From the NCBI RefSeq assembly GCF_049116215.1, contig NZ_JAGDZB010000003.1, forward strand, positions 310,001 to 374,000: DNA of 64,000 nt, written 5' to 3'. Shown in pieces: positions 24,201-32,152 of this stretch. Made by a program: the position numbers and the translations under genes. The first letter of the stretch is position 1. Every line of letters starts with the position of its first letter. The notes below the pieces were generated by a model. It searched no databases. It was not told where the DNA came from and was given only the letters and a program-made list of their open reading frames with translations. The DNA is from Shimia sp049116215. GTDB lineage: Bacteria > Pseudomonadota > Alphaproteobacteria > Rhodobacterales > Rhodobacteraceae.

Positions 24201-25850
24201 GTGACTAAAGAGCGCCTCTATCTCTACGACACCACGCTGCGCGATGGGCAGCAGACACAGGGTGTGCAGTTTTCGACCGGTGAAAAGGCGCAGATTGCGG
24301 CGACCTTGGACGCGATGGGCATCGACTACATCGAGGGCGGCTGGCCGGGGGCAAACCCAACTGATAGCGATTTTTTTGACTCCAAACCCAAGTTGAAAGC
24401 GACTTTCACTGCTTTTGGCATGACCAAACGTGCGGGTATGTCGGCGGAGAATGATGATGTGCTGGCGGCGGTGATGAATGCGGGCACAGAGGCGGTCTGT
24501 CTCGTGGGCAAGACTCATGACTTTCACGTGACCAAGGCGCTTGGCATTACGTTGGCGGAAAACACCGAAAACGTTGCCAAATCCGTGGCCTATATGGTGG
24601 CGCAGGGACGCGAGGCTTTGTTTGACGCGGAGCATTTCTTTGACGGATACAAGGCCAATCCGGCATACGCGCTGGAGGTTGTGAAAGCAGCCTATGAAGC
24701 TGGTGCGCGCTGGGTTGTTTTGTGTGACACCAATGGCGGGGCCTTGCCGCGCGAGGTCTACGAGATCACCAAGGCGGTGATTGCAGCAGGCATTCCAGGC
24801 GATCATCTGGGCATCCACACCCACAATGACACGGAACATGCGGTGGCCAACTCCTTGGCGGCGGTAGATGCGGGTGCCCGGCAAGTGCAGGGCACGTTGA
24901 ATGGGCTTGGTGAGCGTTGTGGCAATGCGAACCTCACGACGCTGATCCCGACGCTGCTGCTCAAAGAACCCTACGCCAGCAGCTTGGAGATCGGAGTGAG
25001 TGTTGAGACACTGGAAGGTCTGACGCGGGCGAGCCGGATGTTGGACGACATACTCAATCGCGTGCCAATGCGGCAGGCGGCATATGTCGGCGCCAGTGCC
25101 TTTGCCCACAAAGCCGGGCTGCACGCCAGCGCGATCCTGAAGGACCCTAGCACTTATGAGCATGTAGATCCGTCCGTGGTGGGCAATGAGCGGGTTATAC
25201 CGATGTCCAACCAAGCCGGGCAGAGCAATCTGCGCAAGCGGCTGGCGGATGCGGGGCTAGAGGTCGAGAAAGGCAATCCGGCGCTTGGTGACATTCTCAA
25301 TCGCATCAAAGAGGCCGAGGCCAAAGGCTATTCGTACGACACGGCGCAGGCCAGTTTTGAGCTGTTGGCGCGGGATGCATTGGGCCTAACCGAGAGCTTT
25401 TTTGATGTTGAGCGTTACCGTGTGATTTCTGAGCGCCGCCGCAATGCCCGCGGGCATCTGGTGGTCGAAAGTGAAGCGGTTGTCACTGTGCAGCTGCCCA
25501 ATGGTGGTAAGACCACAAGCTACTTCAAAAATGACCATGCGGATGAGATGAGTGACGAAGGGCCGGTGAACGCCCTTTGGCAAGCACTCAAATCAGATTT
25601 GGGGCCTTATCAAGAGGTCATAGATGACGTGCGTCTGGTGGACTTCAAAGTGCGGATTACCAATGGCGGCACCGAAGCTGTGACGCGGGTCATAATAGAT
25701 TTTGAAGATGACACCGGACGGCGTTGGGCCACGGTTGGTGTTTCTGCCAACATAGTGGATGCCAGCTTTGAGGCGCTGTTGGACGCGCTGAACTGGAAGC
25801 TGGTGCATGTTGGAGCGCAAGTTGCCCGTAAGTCTGGAGCCTTTGCGTGA
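24201..25850 (+). CDS. cimA: Citramalate synthase
   Basis: 549 residues starting with GTG at 24201, after AAGGAA. TIM-barrel N-terminus with LYLYDTTLRDGQQTQGVQFS, metal ligands in HTHND (GIHTHNDTEHAVANSL) and the GTLNGLGERCGNANL motif. A C-terminal LeuA-type regulatory domain follows from about residue 400. Within the IPMS-like group, the DTTLRDGQQT/GGWPGANPTD pattern points to CimA: pyruvate plus acetyl-CoA to (R)-citramalate, on a threonine-independent route to isoleucine. The stop overlaps the next gene (GTGA), so the two are coupled. Confidence 0.93.
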   Translation: MTKERLYLYDTTLRDGQQTQGVQFSTGEKAQIAATLDAMGIDYIEGGWPGANPTDSDFFDSKPKLKATFTAFGMTKRAGMSAENDDVLAAVMNAGTEAVCLVGKTHDFHVTKALGITLAENTENVAKSVAYMVAQGREALFDAEHFFDGYKANPAYALEVVKAAYEAGARWVVLCDTNGGALPREVYEITKAVIAAGIPGDHLGIHTHNDTEHAVANSLAAVDAGARQVQGTLNGLGERCGNANLTTLIPTLLLKEPYASSLEIGVSVETLEGLTRASRMLDDILNRVPMRQAAYVGASAFAHKAGLHASAILKDPSTYEHVDPSVVGNERVIPMSNQAGQSNLRKRLADAGLEVEKGNPALGDILNRIKEAEAKGYSYDTAQASFELLARDALGLTESFFDVERYRVISERRRNARGHLVVESEAVVTVQLPNGGKTTSYFKNDHADEMSDEGPVNALWQALKSDLGPYQEVIDDVRLVDFKVRITNGGTEAVTRVIIDFEDDTGRRWATVGVSANIVDASFEALLDALNWKLVHVGAQVARKSGAFA

Positions 25851-26620
25851 CGCAGGATGATTTTAACGCCTGCGCTGATCTGGTGCAACGTGGTGATCCG
25901 GATCGCTTTGCCGCCGTGCTTGCGGCCAAGCCAGCGGCGCGGGATGTGCTGCTTCCAATCTACGCGTTTAACGTCGAGGTGGCGCGGGCGCCCTGGGTGA
26001 CGCAGGAGAGCATGATTGCCGAGATGCGGCTGCAATGGTGGCGCGACGCGTTGGATGAGATCCGCGAAGGAAAACCAGTGCGGCGGCATGAGGTTGTGTC
26101 GCCTTTGGCAGAGGTTTTGAGTGTCGAAGATGCAGAAGTGCTGGATCGGCTGATCGAGGCGCGGCGTTGGGACATTTACAAAGACCCGTTTGAAGATTTG
26201 GCCCACCAAACGCGGTATTTGCAGGACACCGGTGGCGCGCTTTTGTTGGCGGCTGCGCGCAGCCTGGGGTCTTGCGAGGAAAGCGTCGCGCTTGATGCGG
26301 GCTATGCCTTGGCGCTTGCGAATTGGTTGCAGGCCATCCCAGCGTTGGAAGCGCAGAAGCGTGTGCCTTTGGTAGATGGACGTCCGGAGGCTGTCAGAGC
26401 CTTGGCCAAAGAGGGGTTGGAGCGGTTCAGACAAGCGCGCGCCAATCGTGGTGCGGTGTCATCGCAGGCTGCGCAGGCGTTTTTAAGCTGTTGGCAGGTG
26501 GAAACTGTATTGTCACAAGCGGCTGCGGAACCGGAGCGTGTAGCACAAGGTGCGCTTGGCATGAGCGAGTTTGGCAAGAGGGTCGGCTTGCTCTGGCGCG
26601 GTGTGAGCGGGCGTTGGTAA
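25847..26620 (+). CDS. Squalene/phytoene synthase-like protein (NDUFAF6-like)
   Basis: 257 residues, starting with GTG at 25847 inside the cimA stop. Helical isoprenoid-synthase-like fold: LLPIYAFNVEVARAPWVTQESMIAEMRLQWWRDALDEI. At the place of the first Asp-rich motif the metal-binding Asp residues are missing (AFNVEVARAPWV), which argues against prenyl-transferase activity. The pattern matches the NDUFAF6 branch, linked to complex I assembly in mitochondria and common in alphaproteobacteria. A convergent hairpin (26607-26628) covers its stop. Confidence 0.82.
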   Translation: MTQDDFNACADLVQRGDPDRFAAVLAAKPAARDVLLPIYAFNVEVARAPWVTQESMIAEMRLQWWRDALDEIREGKPVRRHEVVSPLAEVLSVEDAEVLDRLIEARRWDIYKDPFEDLAHQTRYLQDTGGALLLAAARSLGSCEESVALDAGYALALANWLQAIPALEAQKRVPLVDGRPEAVRALAKEGLERFRQARANRGAVSSQAAQAFLSCWQVETVLSQAAAEPERVAQGALGMSEFGKRVGLLWRGVSGRW

Positions 26621-26628
26621 ACGCCCGC
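26607..26628. terminator. Hairpin between convergent genes
   Basis: Perfect 9-bp stem GCGGGCGTT / AACGCCCGC overlapping the stop of the squalene-synthase-like gene, ahead of the convergent MFS gene. No strong T-run. Confidence 0.5.
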
Positions 26629-26636
26629 CAGTTTGC

Positions 26637-27866
26637 TTAAGCAGCTTTTTCGTCAGCAGGGCGGAACATCAACCAGATGAGTGCGCCACCGGCCAGCATC
26701 AGGAACGGCGCCATCGCGAGGTTCACGCTGGTCCAGCCAGTCACCGCGTCACCGCCGGAGCAGTTCATCAGACCGCCAGAGGCAAGTGAGGCCACTGTTA
26801 CACCACCAAACACGATCACGTCGTTCATGCCTTGCATACGGCCACGCTCTTCGACGGTGTGGGCACCGGCAAGCATGGTGGTTGCGCCGATGAAGCCGAA
26901 GTTCCAGCCAAGCCCTAGCAGGATCAGCGCGATGAAGAAGTTCTCCAGTTCAACACCTTGAAGCGCAACACCCCCAGCCAGGCCAAGGATCAAGATGCCG
27001 GTGGCGAGGATTTTCTCAACGCCAAACTTTGCGATCAGGTGGCCGGTAAAAAACGACGGCACAAACATAGCAAGTACGTGGGCGGTCACCACATCAGCGG
27101 CGTCGTTTTGCTCAAAGCCACAACCGACCACAGCCAGCGGGGTCGAGGTCATGACCAGGTTCATCAGCGCGTAGGCCACCATGCCACAGATCACTGACAC
27201 AGCGATGCGCGGGCTGGTGATCAGCTCCCAACGGGTGCGGCCTTTGGGGGCGTCTGCTGAGGGCACAGGGGGCTTCGGAATGTCGATGAACAGAAACAGC
27301 AGGGAGCCGATAACGTTGATTGCGATCACCGCGATGTAGGCACCAAGGAAAGGCACCACCATGGAGTCAGACGTCACTTTGACCAATTGTGGGCCGATGA
27401 TCGCCGAAAGCAAGCCACCGGCCATAACGTAAGAGATAGCTTTAGGGCGAAAGGCCTCAGAAGCGGTGTCAGCGGCGGCAAAGCGGAAGAAGCCCTGCGC
27501 GGACATGTAAACACCCGTCAAAAGCGAACCAAAGAGGAAGACCGGGAAACTGTTGAGGTAAAGGCCATAAGCCCCCACAGCGCCACCCAAAGCCCCGCCC
27601 ATAGTGCCAACAACAAACCCGGTGCGGCGGCCATATTTCTGCATGATCGCCGAGAGCGGCGTTGCAGAGAGCATCGAGCCCAAAACAATCAATGAAATTG
27701 GCAGCGTTGCAAAACAGATGTTGGAGGCCAGAGACTGTCCCGCCAACCCGCCAATCGTAAAGATCAACGGCATTTGCGAGCCCAGGAAGGCCTGCGCCAG
27801 AACCAGAATAAACACGTTGCGCTTGGCGCGATTGTCATCGGCGGGGAGGGAGGTGATGTCGGTCAT
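26637..27866 (-). CDS. MFS transporter
   Basis: 409 residues with twelve predicted helices. The first loop has the MFS motif A-like PLSAIMQKYGRRTGFVVG, and the second half a similar loop (GHLIAKFGVEKILATG). The protein is of the YcaD/drug-efflux-like MFS type with a hydrophilic linker (IPKPPVPSADAPKGRTRWE) between halves. Substrate unknown. It diverges from the AlkA-like gene across 91 bases. Confidence 0.87.
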   Translation of the reverse strand: MTDITSLPADDNRAKRNVFILVLAQAFLGSQMPLIFTIGGLAGQSLASNICFATLPISLIVLGSMLSATPLSAIMQKYGRRTGFVVGTMGGALGGAVGAYGLYLNSFPVFLFGSLLTGVYMSAQGFFRFAAADTASEAFRPKAISYVMAGGLLSAIIGPQLVKVTSDSMVVPFLGAYIAVIAINVIGSLLFLFIDIPKPPVPSADAPKGRTRWELITSPRIAVSVICGMVAYALMNLVMTSTPLAVVGCGFEQNDAADVVTAHVLAMFVPSFFTGHLIAKFGVEKILATGILILGLAGGVALQGVELENFFIALILLGLGWNFGFIGATTMLAGAHTVEERGRMQGMNDVIVFGGVTVASLASGGLMNCSGGDAVTGWTSVNLAMAPFLMLAGGALIWLMFRPADEKAA

Positions 27867-27957
27867 GCGCCAAGCGTTAGCTTGTTAAGCAGCTGAGGTC
27901 CAGTGGTTGCACTTCACCAAACCGCGACTAAGGTGCAGAGAGACTTTGGAGGCGCTT

Positions 27958-28590
27958 GTGGACGTTGGACGGATTATCAAAACGGAAGACTGCGTGGCTG
28001 AAGGTGCAGCTTGGCTAGCAAACCAAGATCCGCGGTTTGCACGGGCGTTAGACCTGACCGGCCCATTGCCACTACGGTTGCGTCCGGACGGGTTTGACCA
28101 GCTGCTGAGCGCGATCGTAAGCCAGCAGGTGAGCGTGGCTTCTGCAGCTGCGATCTGGAAACGCATGCAAGACGCGGGCCTGGTATCTGCTGAGGCAATT
28201 GTGGCCGCGTCAGAGGATGATTTGCGTGGGGCGGGGCTCAGTCGGCAAAAGATGCGATATGCGCGGGCCTTGGCAGACGAAGGTATTGATTTTGAAGCGT
28301 TGAGAACTGCGTCCAACGACGAGATTTTTAGGACATTGACCAAGGTCAGCGGCATTGGGATTTGGACGGCGGAGATCTACGCGATGTTTTCTCTTGGCCG
28401 CGCGGATGTGTTTGCGCCCGGCGATCTGGCGTTGCAGGAAAGTGCGCGGATGTTGTTTGGCTTGAATGAACGCCCAAAAGAGCGCGCGTTGCGTCAAATG
28501 GCGGAAGACTGGTCTCCCTGGCGCTCCGTGGCGGCGCGCTTGTTGTGGGCTTATTACCGCGTTGATAAAGGTCGTGAAGGGGTGCGATAG
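27958..28590 (+). CDS. DNA-3-methyladenine glycosylase (AlkA-like, HhH-GPD)
   Basis: 210 residues from GTG at 27958, chosen because GGAGG lies five bases upstream and the sequence before it has no family character. Helix-hairpin-helix TKVSGIGIWTAEIYAMF is followed by the catalytic Asp in VFAPGDLALQ. LLSAIVSQQVSVASAAAIWKRM is the usual HhH-GPD N-terminal motif. It removes alkylated bases from DNA in base excision repair. No AlkA-type N-terminal beta domain, so it is the short form. Confidence 0.9.
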   Translation: MDVGRIIKTEDCVAEGAAWLANQDPRFARALDLTGPLPLRLRPDGFDQLLSAIVSQQVSVASAAAIWKRMQDAGLVSAEAIVAASEDDLRGAGLSRQKMRYARALADEGIDFEALRTASNDEIFRTLTKVSGIGIWTAEIYAMFSLGRADVFAPGDLALQESARMLFGLNERPKERALRQMAEDWSPWRSVAARLLWAYYRVDKGREGVR

Positions 28591-28626
28591 CTTAAAACTG
28601 GGCTACCACATGCCCCTATTCACCAC

Positions 28627-29910
28627 TTATTGGGACGGAGCTGGTTGTATCAGCGCGTCTAAGGCACTGTCATTGGGAGTCATAAAAATAATGTTTCCGG
28701 ATGAGCCATACGGAAATTCAATATTTTCCCGTTCCAGCTGTCCCTGCAGGGAGGGGGAGATTTCGTAAGAAACACCGCCGTTCACGCCGCTTGCATTCAA
28801 GCGAATTGCGTCGATTTCGTAAGGCGTGGCCTGATCTACGTCTTTCCCAACGATGATCTTCCAGACATTGCGCTTTGCGTCAAATGCGTCAATTTGGTCC
28901 GGGTTCCAATCTTCAAGGTTGATTTGTATTTGCTGTTGTTCCCACGGTTTGGTTTCCAGCTCAAGGGATTGACTCAGAATGCTCTCAGTCGCGCCGAATT
29001 GCGGCTGAAACACAGAAAGATTGGAGTAAGTTTGCGTTACAGGATCAAACCGGTCTTGTAAGAAACCGTCGTTCCAAGGAGGTATGCTTGCGATGTCTGT
29101 GACCGCTTCATCTGTTAAAAGGCCAAGGCTATCGAGCTTGGTTTTGTAAGATTCCGTGTTGAGCGCTTCTGTTAGATGATCAATGTAGGACTGCACGCCT
29201 TCTTCTGTGGCGGATATCTTTCCATCTGGGAAAATATTCAGAAACTCTCCTTGAGAAGTTTTGCGCGTTTTTATTACCGCATTGATTGATGCTTTGGCTA
29301 TTGCCCAACTTTTTGTAATCCACCCAGCATCTGCAGCGTCTATCGGGCGCCCCATAATGAGGATATTGATGGGCCGACCATTTGGGTCTAGATCCCATTG
29401 TTTGTAGGTGCTTACAGCTAAGTATTCCGCACAGGCCTTGGTCTCAGAAACGCCTGATGCCAGCATTCCCAAGTAGTAGTTTTTGTGAACAACGTCTGCG
29501 CTAGCGAATTCTACGAGTTGGTTCTGACACGGTCGCCCGGCTTCTGGATGGTCAAAGACCTGACAAGTATCGGTAAAGTAGTCGTGAACCACAGACGGTT
29601 TGAGGTGGTTTCCGGAGAATGGCCCGCCGATAGCAGACCATAGCGCTCTCGGGATGGACGCACCATCAACAATGTACTCAGAAATTGCCTCGAATTTTTT
29701 GCCATTCGGTGCGATATAGGTGATAGGCGAGTTCAGTTGAAATAGCGGTCTTTCAGCATAGTCTGGAGTGACAAAAACCCCACTCACGGTCCCGGAAAAC
29801 ATACCGTGTTTATCGGGAGCATCTTTGAAAGCACAGCTAAAGGAGACCTGCGGAACCAGAGCCGCAAATAAGGTTACTCCGATTGGAAAAATTTTAAAAT
29901 TCACACGCAT
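28627..29910 (-). CDS. Secreted protein with a DUF1353 domain
   Basis: 427 residues from the ATG at 29910, with a signal peptide (MRVNFKIFPIGVTLFAALVPQVSFS|C). The cysteine at the cleavage site makes a lipoprotein possible, although the lipobox is weak. DUF1353 sits at about residues 55-130: ITYIAPNGKKFEAISEYIVDGASIPRALW...VVHDYFTD. That domain is common in phage and cell-wall-associated proteins. The remaining 300 residues carry no motif I recognise. Base composition is noticeably AT-richer than the neighbours, from about 28600 to 30140, suggesting acquisition. Function unknown. Confidence 0.72.
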   Translation of the reverse strand: MRVNFKIFPIGVTLFAALVPQVSFSCAFKDAPDKHGMFSGTVSGVFVTPDYAERPLFQLNSPITYIAPNGKKFEAISEYIVDGASIPRALWSAIGGPFSGNHLKPSVVHDYFTDTCQVFDHPEAGRPCQNQLVEFASADVVHKNYYLGMLASGVSETKACAEYLAVSTYKQWDLDPNGRPINILIMGRPIDAADAGWITKSWAIAKASINAVIKTRKTSQGEFLNIFPDGKISATEEGVQSYIDHLTEALNTESYKTKLDSLGLLTDEAVTDIASIPPWNDGFLQDRFDPVTQTYSNLSVFQPQFGATESILSQSLELETKPWEQQQIQINLEDWNPDQIDAFDAKRNVWKIIVGKDVDQATPYEIDAIRLNASGVNGGVSYEISPSLQGQLERENIEFPYGSSGNIIFMTPNDSALDALIQPAPSQ

Positions 29911-30142
29911 TTTAACACCTAAAGAAGAGGTTTTGAATGTCAATTTTCTAACAGGCGGAAAAGGCGGTGTGTCAAGTAGGTTTCTTAAGCGGGTATGCCC
30001 TTTTTTATGGAGCAATCGGAAGTATAGCGCCCAAATTGGTAGGAACATAGTTCCGGCCCACCAATGGCACGTCGATCTTTGGCATTTGTGAGCGATCAGT
30101 AAGAAAATCAAAATGTACATGCACCAACATGCAGGCTTGAAC

Positions 30143-30172
30143 AAAAAAAGGCGCTCCGAGGAGCGCCCTTTT
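30143..30172 (-). terminator. Terminator of glnA
   Basis: GGCGCTC / GAGCGCC stem (30150-30167) with A7 at 30143-30149 on the plus strand, giving a T-run on the minus strand after glnA; CTTTT on the other side could also stop plus-strand transcripts. Confidence 0.85.
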
Positions 30173-30192
30173 ATGTGTAATCCGACCCGGAT

Positions 30193-31599
30193 TTAGCAGC
30201 TGTAGTACATGCCAAATTCAACTGGGTGTGGGGTGTGCTCGTAGTGCTCAACTTCGCCCATCTTCAGCTCAATGTAGCCTTCGATCTGGTCTTTGGTGAA
30301 CACGTCGCCAGCCAGCAGGAAGTCGTGATCCGCTTCCAGGCTTTCCAGAGCTTCGCGCAGGGAGCCACATACGGTTGGGATGCCAGCCAGTTCTTCAGCA
30401 GGCAGATCGTAGAGGTTCTTGTCCATGGCTTCGCCTGGATCGATCTTGTTCTTGATGCCGTCAAGGCCAGCCATCAGCAGAGCTGCGAAGCAGAGGTATG
30501 GGTTCGCGGATGGATCCGGGAAACGGGCCTCGACGCGCTTGGCTTTCGGGCTTTCGGTCCAAGGAATACGAACACAGCCGGAGCGGTTGCGTGCGGAGTA
30601 GGCGCGCAGAACTGGTGCTTCAAAACCCGGGATCAGACGCTTGTAGGAGTTGGTCGATGGGTTGGTGAAGGCGTTCAGGGTTTTTGCGTGCTTCAGGATG
30701 CCGCCAATGAAGTACAGAGCTTCGTCGGACAGATCGGCATACTTGTCGCCAGCAAAAAGCGGCTTGCCGTCTTTCCAGATGGACATGTTCACGTGCATGC
30801 CGGTGCCGTTGTCGCCGTAGATCGGCTTTGGCATGAAGGTGGCGGATTTGCCGTAAGACGCGGCCACGTTGTGGATCACGTACTTATACTTCTGCAGCTC
30901 GTCGGCCTGTTTGGTCAGGCTGTCAAAGATCAGGCCCAGCTCGTGCTGACAGGAGGCCACTTCGTGGTGGTGCTTGTCAGTTTTCATGCCCAGACGCTTC
31001 ATGGTGGAGAGCATCTCGGAGCGCAGGTCATGGCTGTCGTCGGTTGGGTTGACCGGGAAGTAGCCGCCTTTGATGCCAGGACGGTGACCCATGTTGCCCA
31101 TTTCGTATTCGGTGTCGGTGTTCCAGGAACCGTCGATCGCGTCAACTTCGTAGGATACCTTGTTGATTTTGTTCTCGAAACGAACATCATCAAACAGGAA
31201 GAATTCTGCTTCTGGACCCATGTAAGCCACATCACCGATGCCGGAGGACTTCAGGTAAGCTTCGGCCTTTTCGGCGGTGCCGCGTGGGTCACGCTCATAG
31301 GCTTCGCCGGTGTCTGGCTCAACGATGGAGCAGTGCAGACAGATGGTCTTTTCGGCATAGAACGGATCAACGTAGGCAGAGGTTGTGTCTGCGATCAGTT
31401 TCATGTCGGAGTTTTCGATGGATTTCCAGCCTTCGATGGAGGAGCCGTCAAACATGAAGCCTTCTTCGAGGAAGTCTTCGTCAACAAGATCCACATCCAC
31501 TGTCACGTGCTGCAGCTTGCCACGTGTGTCGGTGAAACGGATGTCCACATATGAGGCATCTTCGTCTTTGATCAGCTGGAGAACTGCGTCTACGCTCAT
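30193..31599 (-). CDS. glnA: Glutamine synthetase, type I
   Basis: 468 residues, full length. Metal and ATP region EGFMFDGSSIEGW, EAEFFLFDDV, NHHEVA-like HHEVASCQHELG, KPIYGDNGTGMHVNMSIWKDG and the adenylylation loop NLYDLP (conserved Tyr near 397). It makes glutamine from glutamate and ammonia with ATP. It lies 39 bases downstream of glnB, the usual alphaproteobacterial glnBA operon. The Tyr suggests control by adenylylation via GlnE and PII. Confidence 0.98.
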   Translation of the reverse strand: MSVDAVLQLIKDEDASYVDIRFTDTRGKLQHVTVDVDLVDEDFLEEGFMFDGSSIEGWKSIENSDMKLIADTTSAYVDPFYAEKTICLHCSIVEPDTGEAYERDPRGTAEKAEAYLKSSGIGDVAYMGPEAEFFLFDDVRFENKINKVSYEVDAIDGSWNTDTEYEMGNMGHRPGIKGGYFPVNPTDDSHDLRSEMLSTMKRLGMKTDKHHHEVASCQHELGLIFDSLTKQADELQKYKYVIHNVAASYGKSATFMPKPIYGDNGTGMHVNMSIWKDGKPLFAGDKYADLSDEALYFIGGILKHAKTLNAFTNPSTNSYKRLIPGFEAPVLRAYSARNRSGCVRIPWTESPKAKRVEARFPDPSANPYLCFAALLMAGLDGIKNKIDPGEAMDKNLYDLPAEELAGIPTVCGSLREALESLEADHDFLLAGDVFTKDQIEGYIELKMGEVEHYEHTPHPVEFGMYYSC

Positions 31600-31638
31600 T
31601 CCCTTGGTCCTTCTGATTGCTTTGAATTCTGGGTGAAA

Positions 31639-31977
31639 TTACAGTGCGTCCGGGCCGGATTCACCGGTACGGATGCGGATGGCTTGCTCCACGGGGGAGA
31701 CAAAGATCTTGCCGTCACCGATCTTGTCGGTTTTAGCAGCGCCCACGATGGCCTCAATCGCGCCGTCAACCTGATCAGCTTCCAGCACAACTTCGATTTT
31801 CACTTTGGGCAGGAAGTCCACAACGTATTCCGCGCCACGGTAAAGTTCGGTGTGGCCTTTTTGACGGCCAAAACCTTTGACTTCAACAACGCTTAGACCC
31901 TGGATACCAAAGTCCTGCAGGGCTTCTTTGACTTCATCAAGTTTGAACGGCTTGATGATGGCTTCGATCTTTTTCAT
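31639..31977 (-). CDS. glnB: Nitrogen regulatory protein PII
   Basis: 112 residues from the ATG at 31977. MKKIEAIIKPFKLDEVKEAL start, T-loop with uridylylation Tyr51 in ELYRGAEYVVDF, and the B-loop/C-terminal GDGKIFV...IRTGESGPDAL. It senses 2-oxoglutarate and ATP/ADP and signals nitrogen state to GlnE and NtrB. First gene of the glnBA unit; AGGAGGAGCC lies upstream. Upstream I do not see a convincing NtrC site. Confidence 0.98.
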   Translation of the reverse strand: MKKIEAIIKPFKLDEVKEALQDFGIQGLSVVEVKGFGRQKGHTELYRGAEYVVDFLPKVKIEVVLEADQVDGAIEAIVGAAKTDKIGDGKIFVSPVEQAIRIRTGESGPDAL

Positions 31978-32152
31978 GTGGAGGCTCCTCCTCAGGTGCG
32001 TTCTTGAAATCCGACAGACCACTTTCATTGCTGGGTCACAATTGGATAGGGTGACGCAGGGCTCTCTGGATGAGCGGATTTTAGGGGTGTGATTAAAAAT
32101 TAGGCAAAGTGGCGCTAAACTGCGCTGAATTGAATCGCAGGATGTTTCACAA

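Noticed and set aside
31978..32152. NtrC or sigma54 site before glnB
   Set aside because: No convincing TGCACC-N5-GGTGCA or GG-N10-GC match; only partial matches such as TGCGTCACCC.
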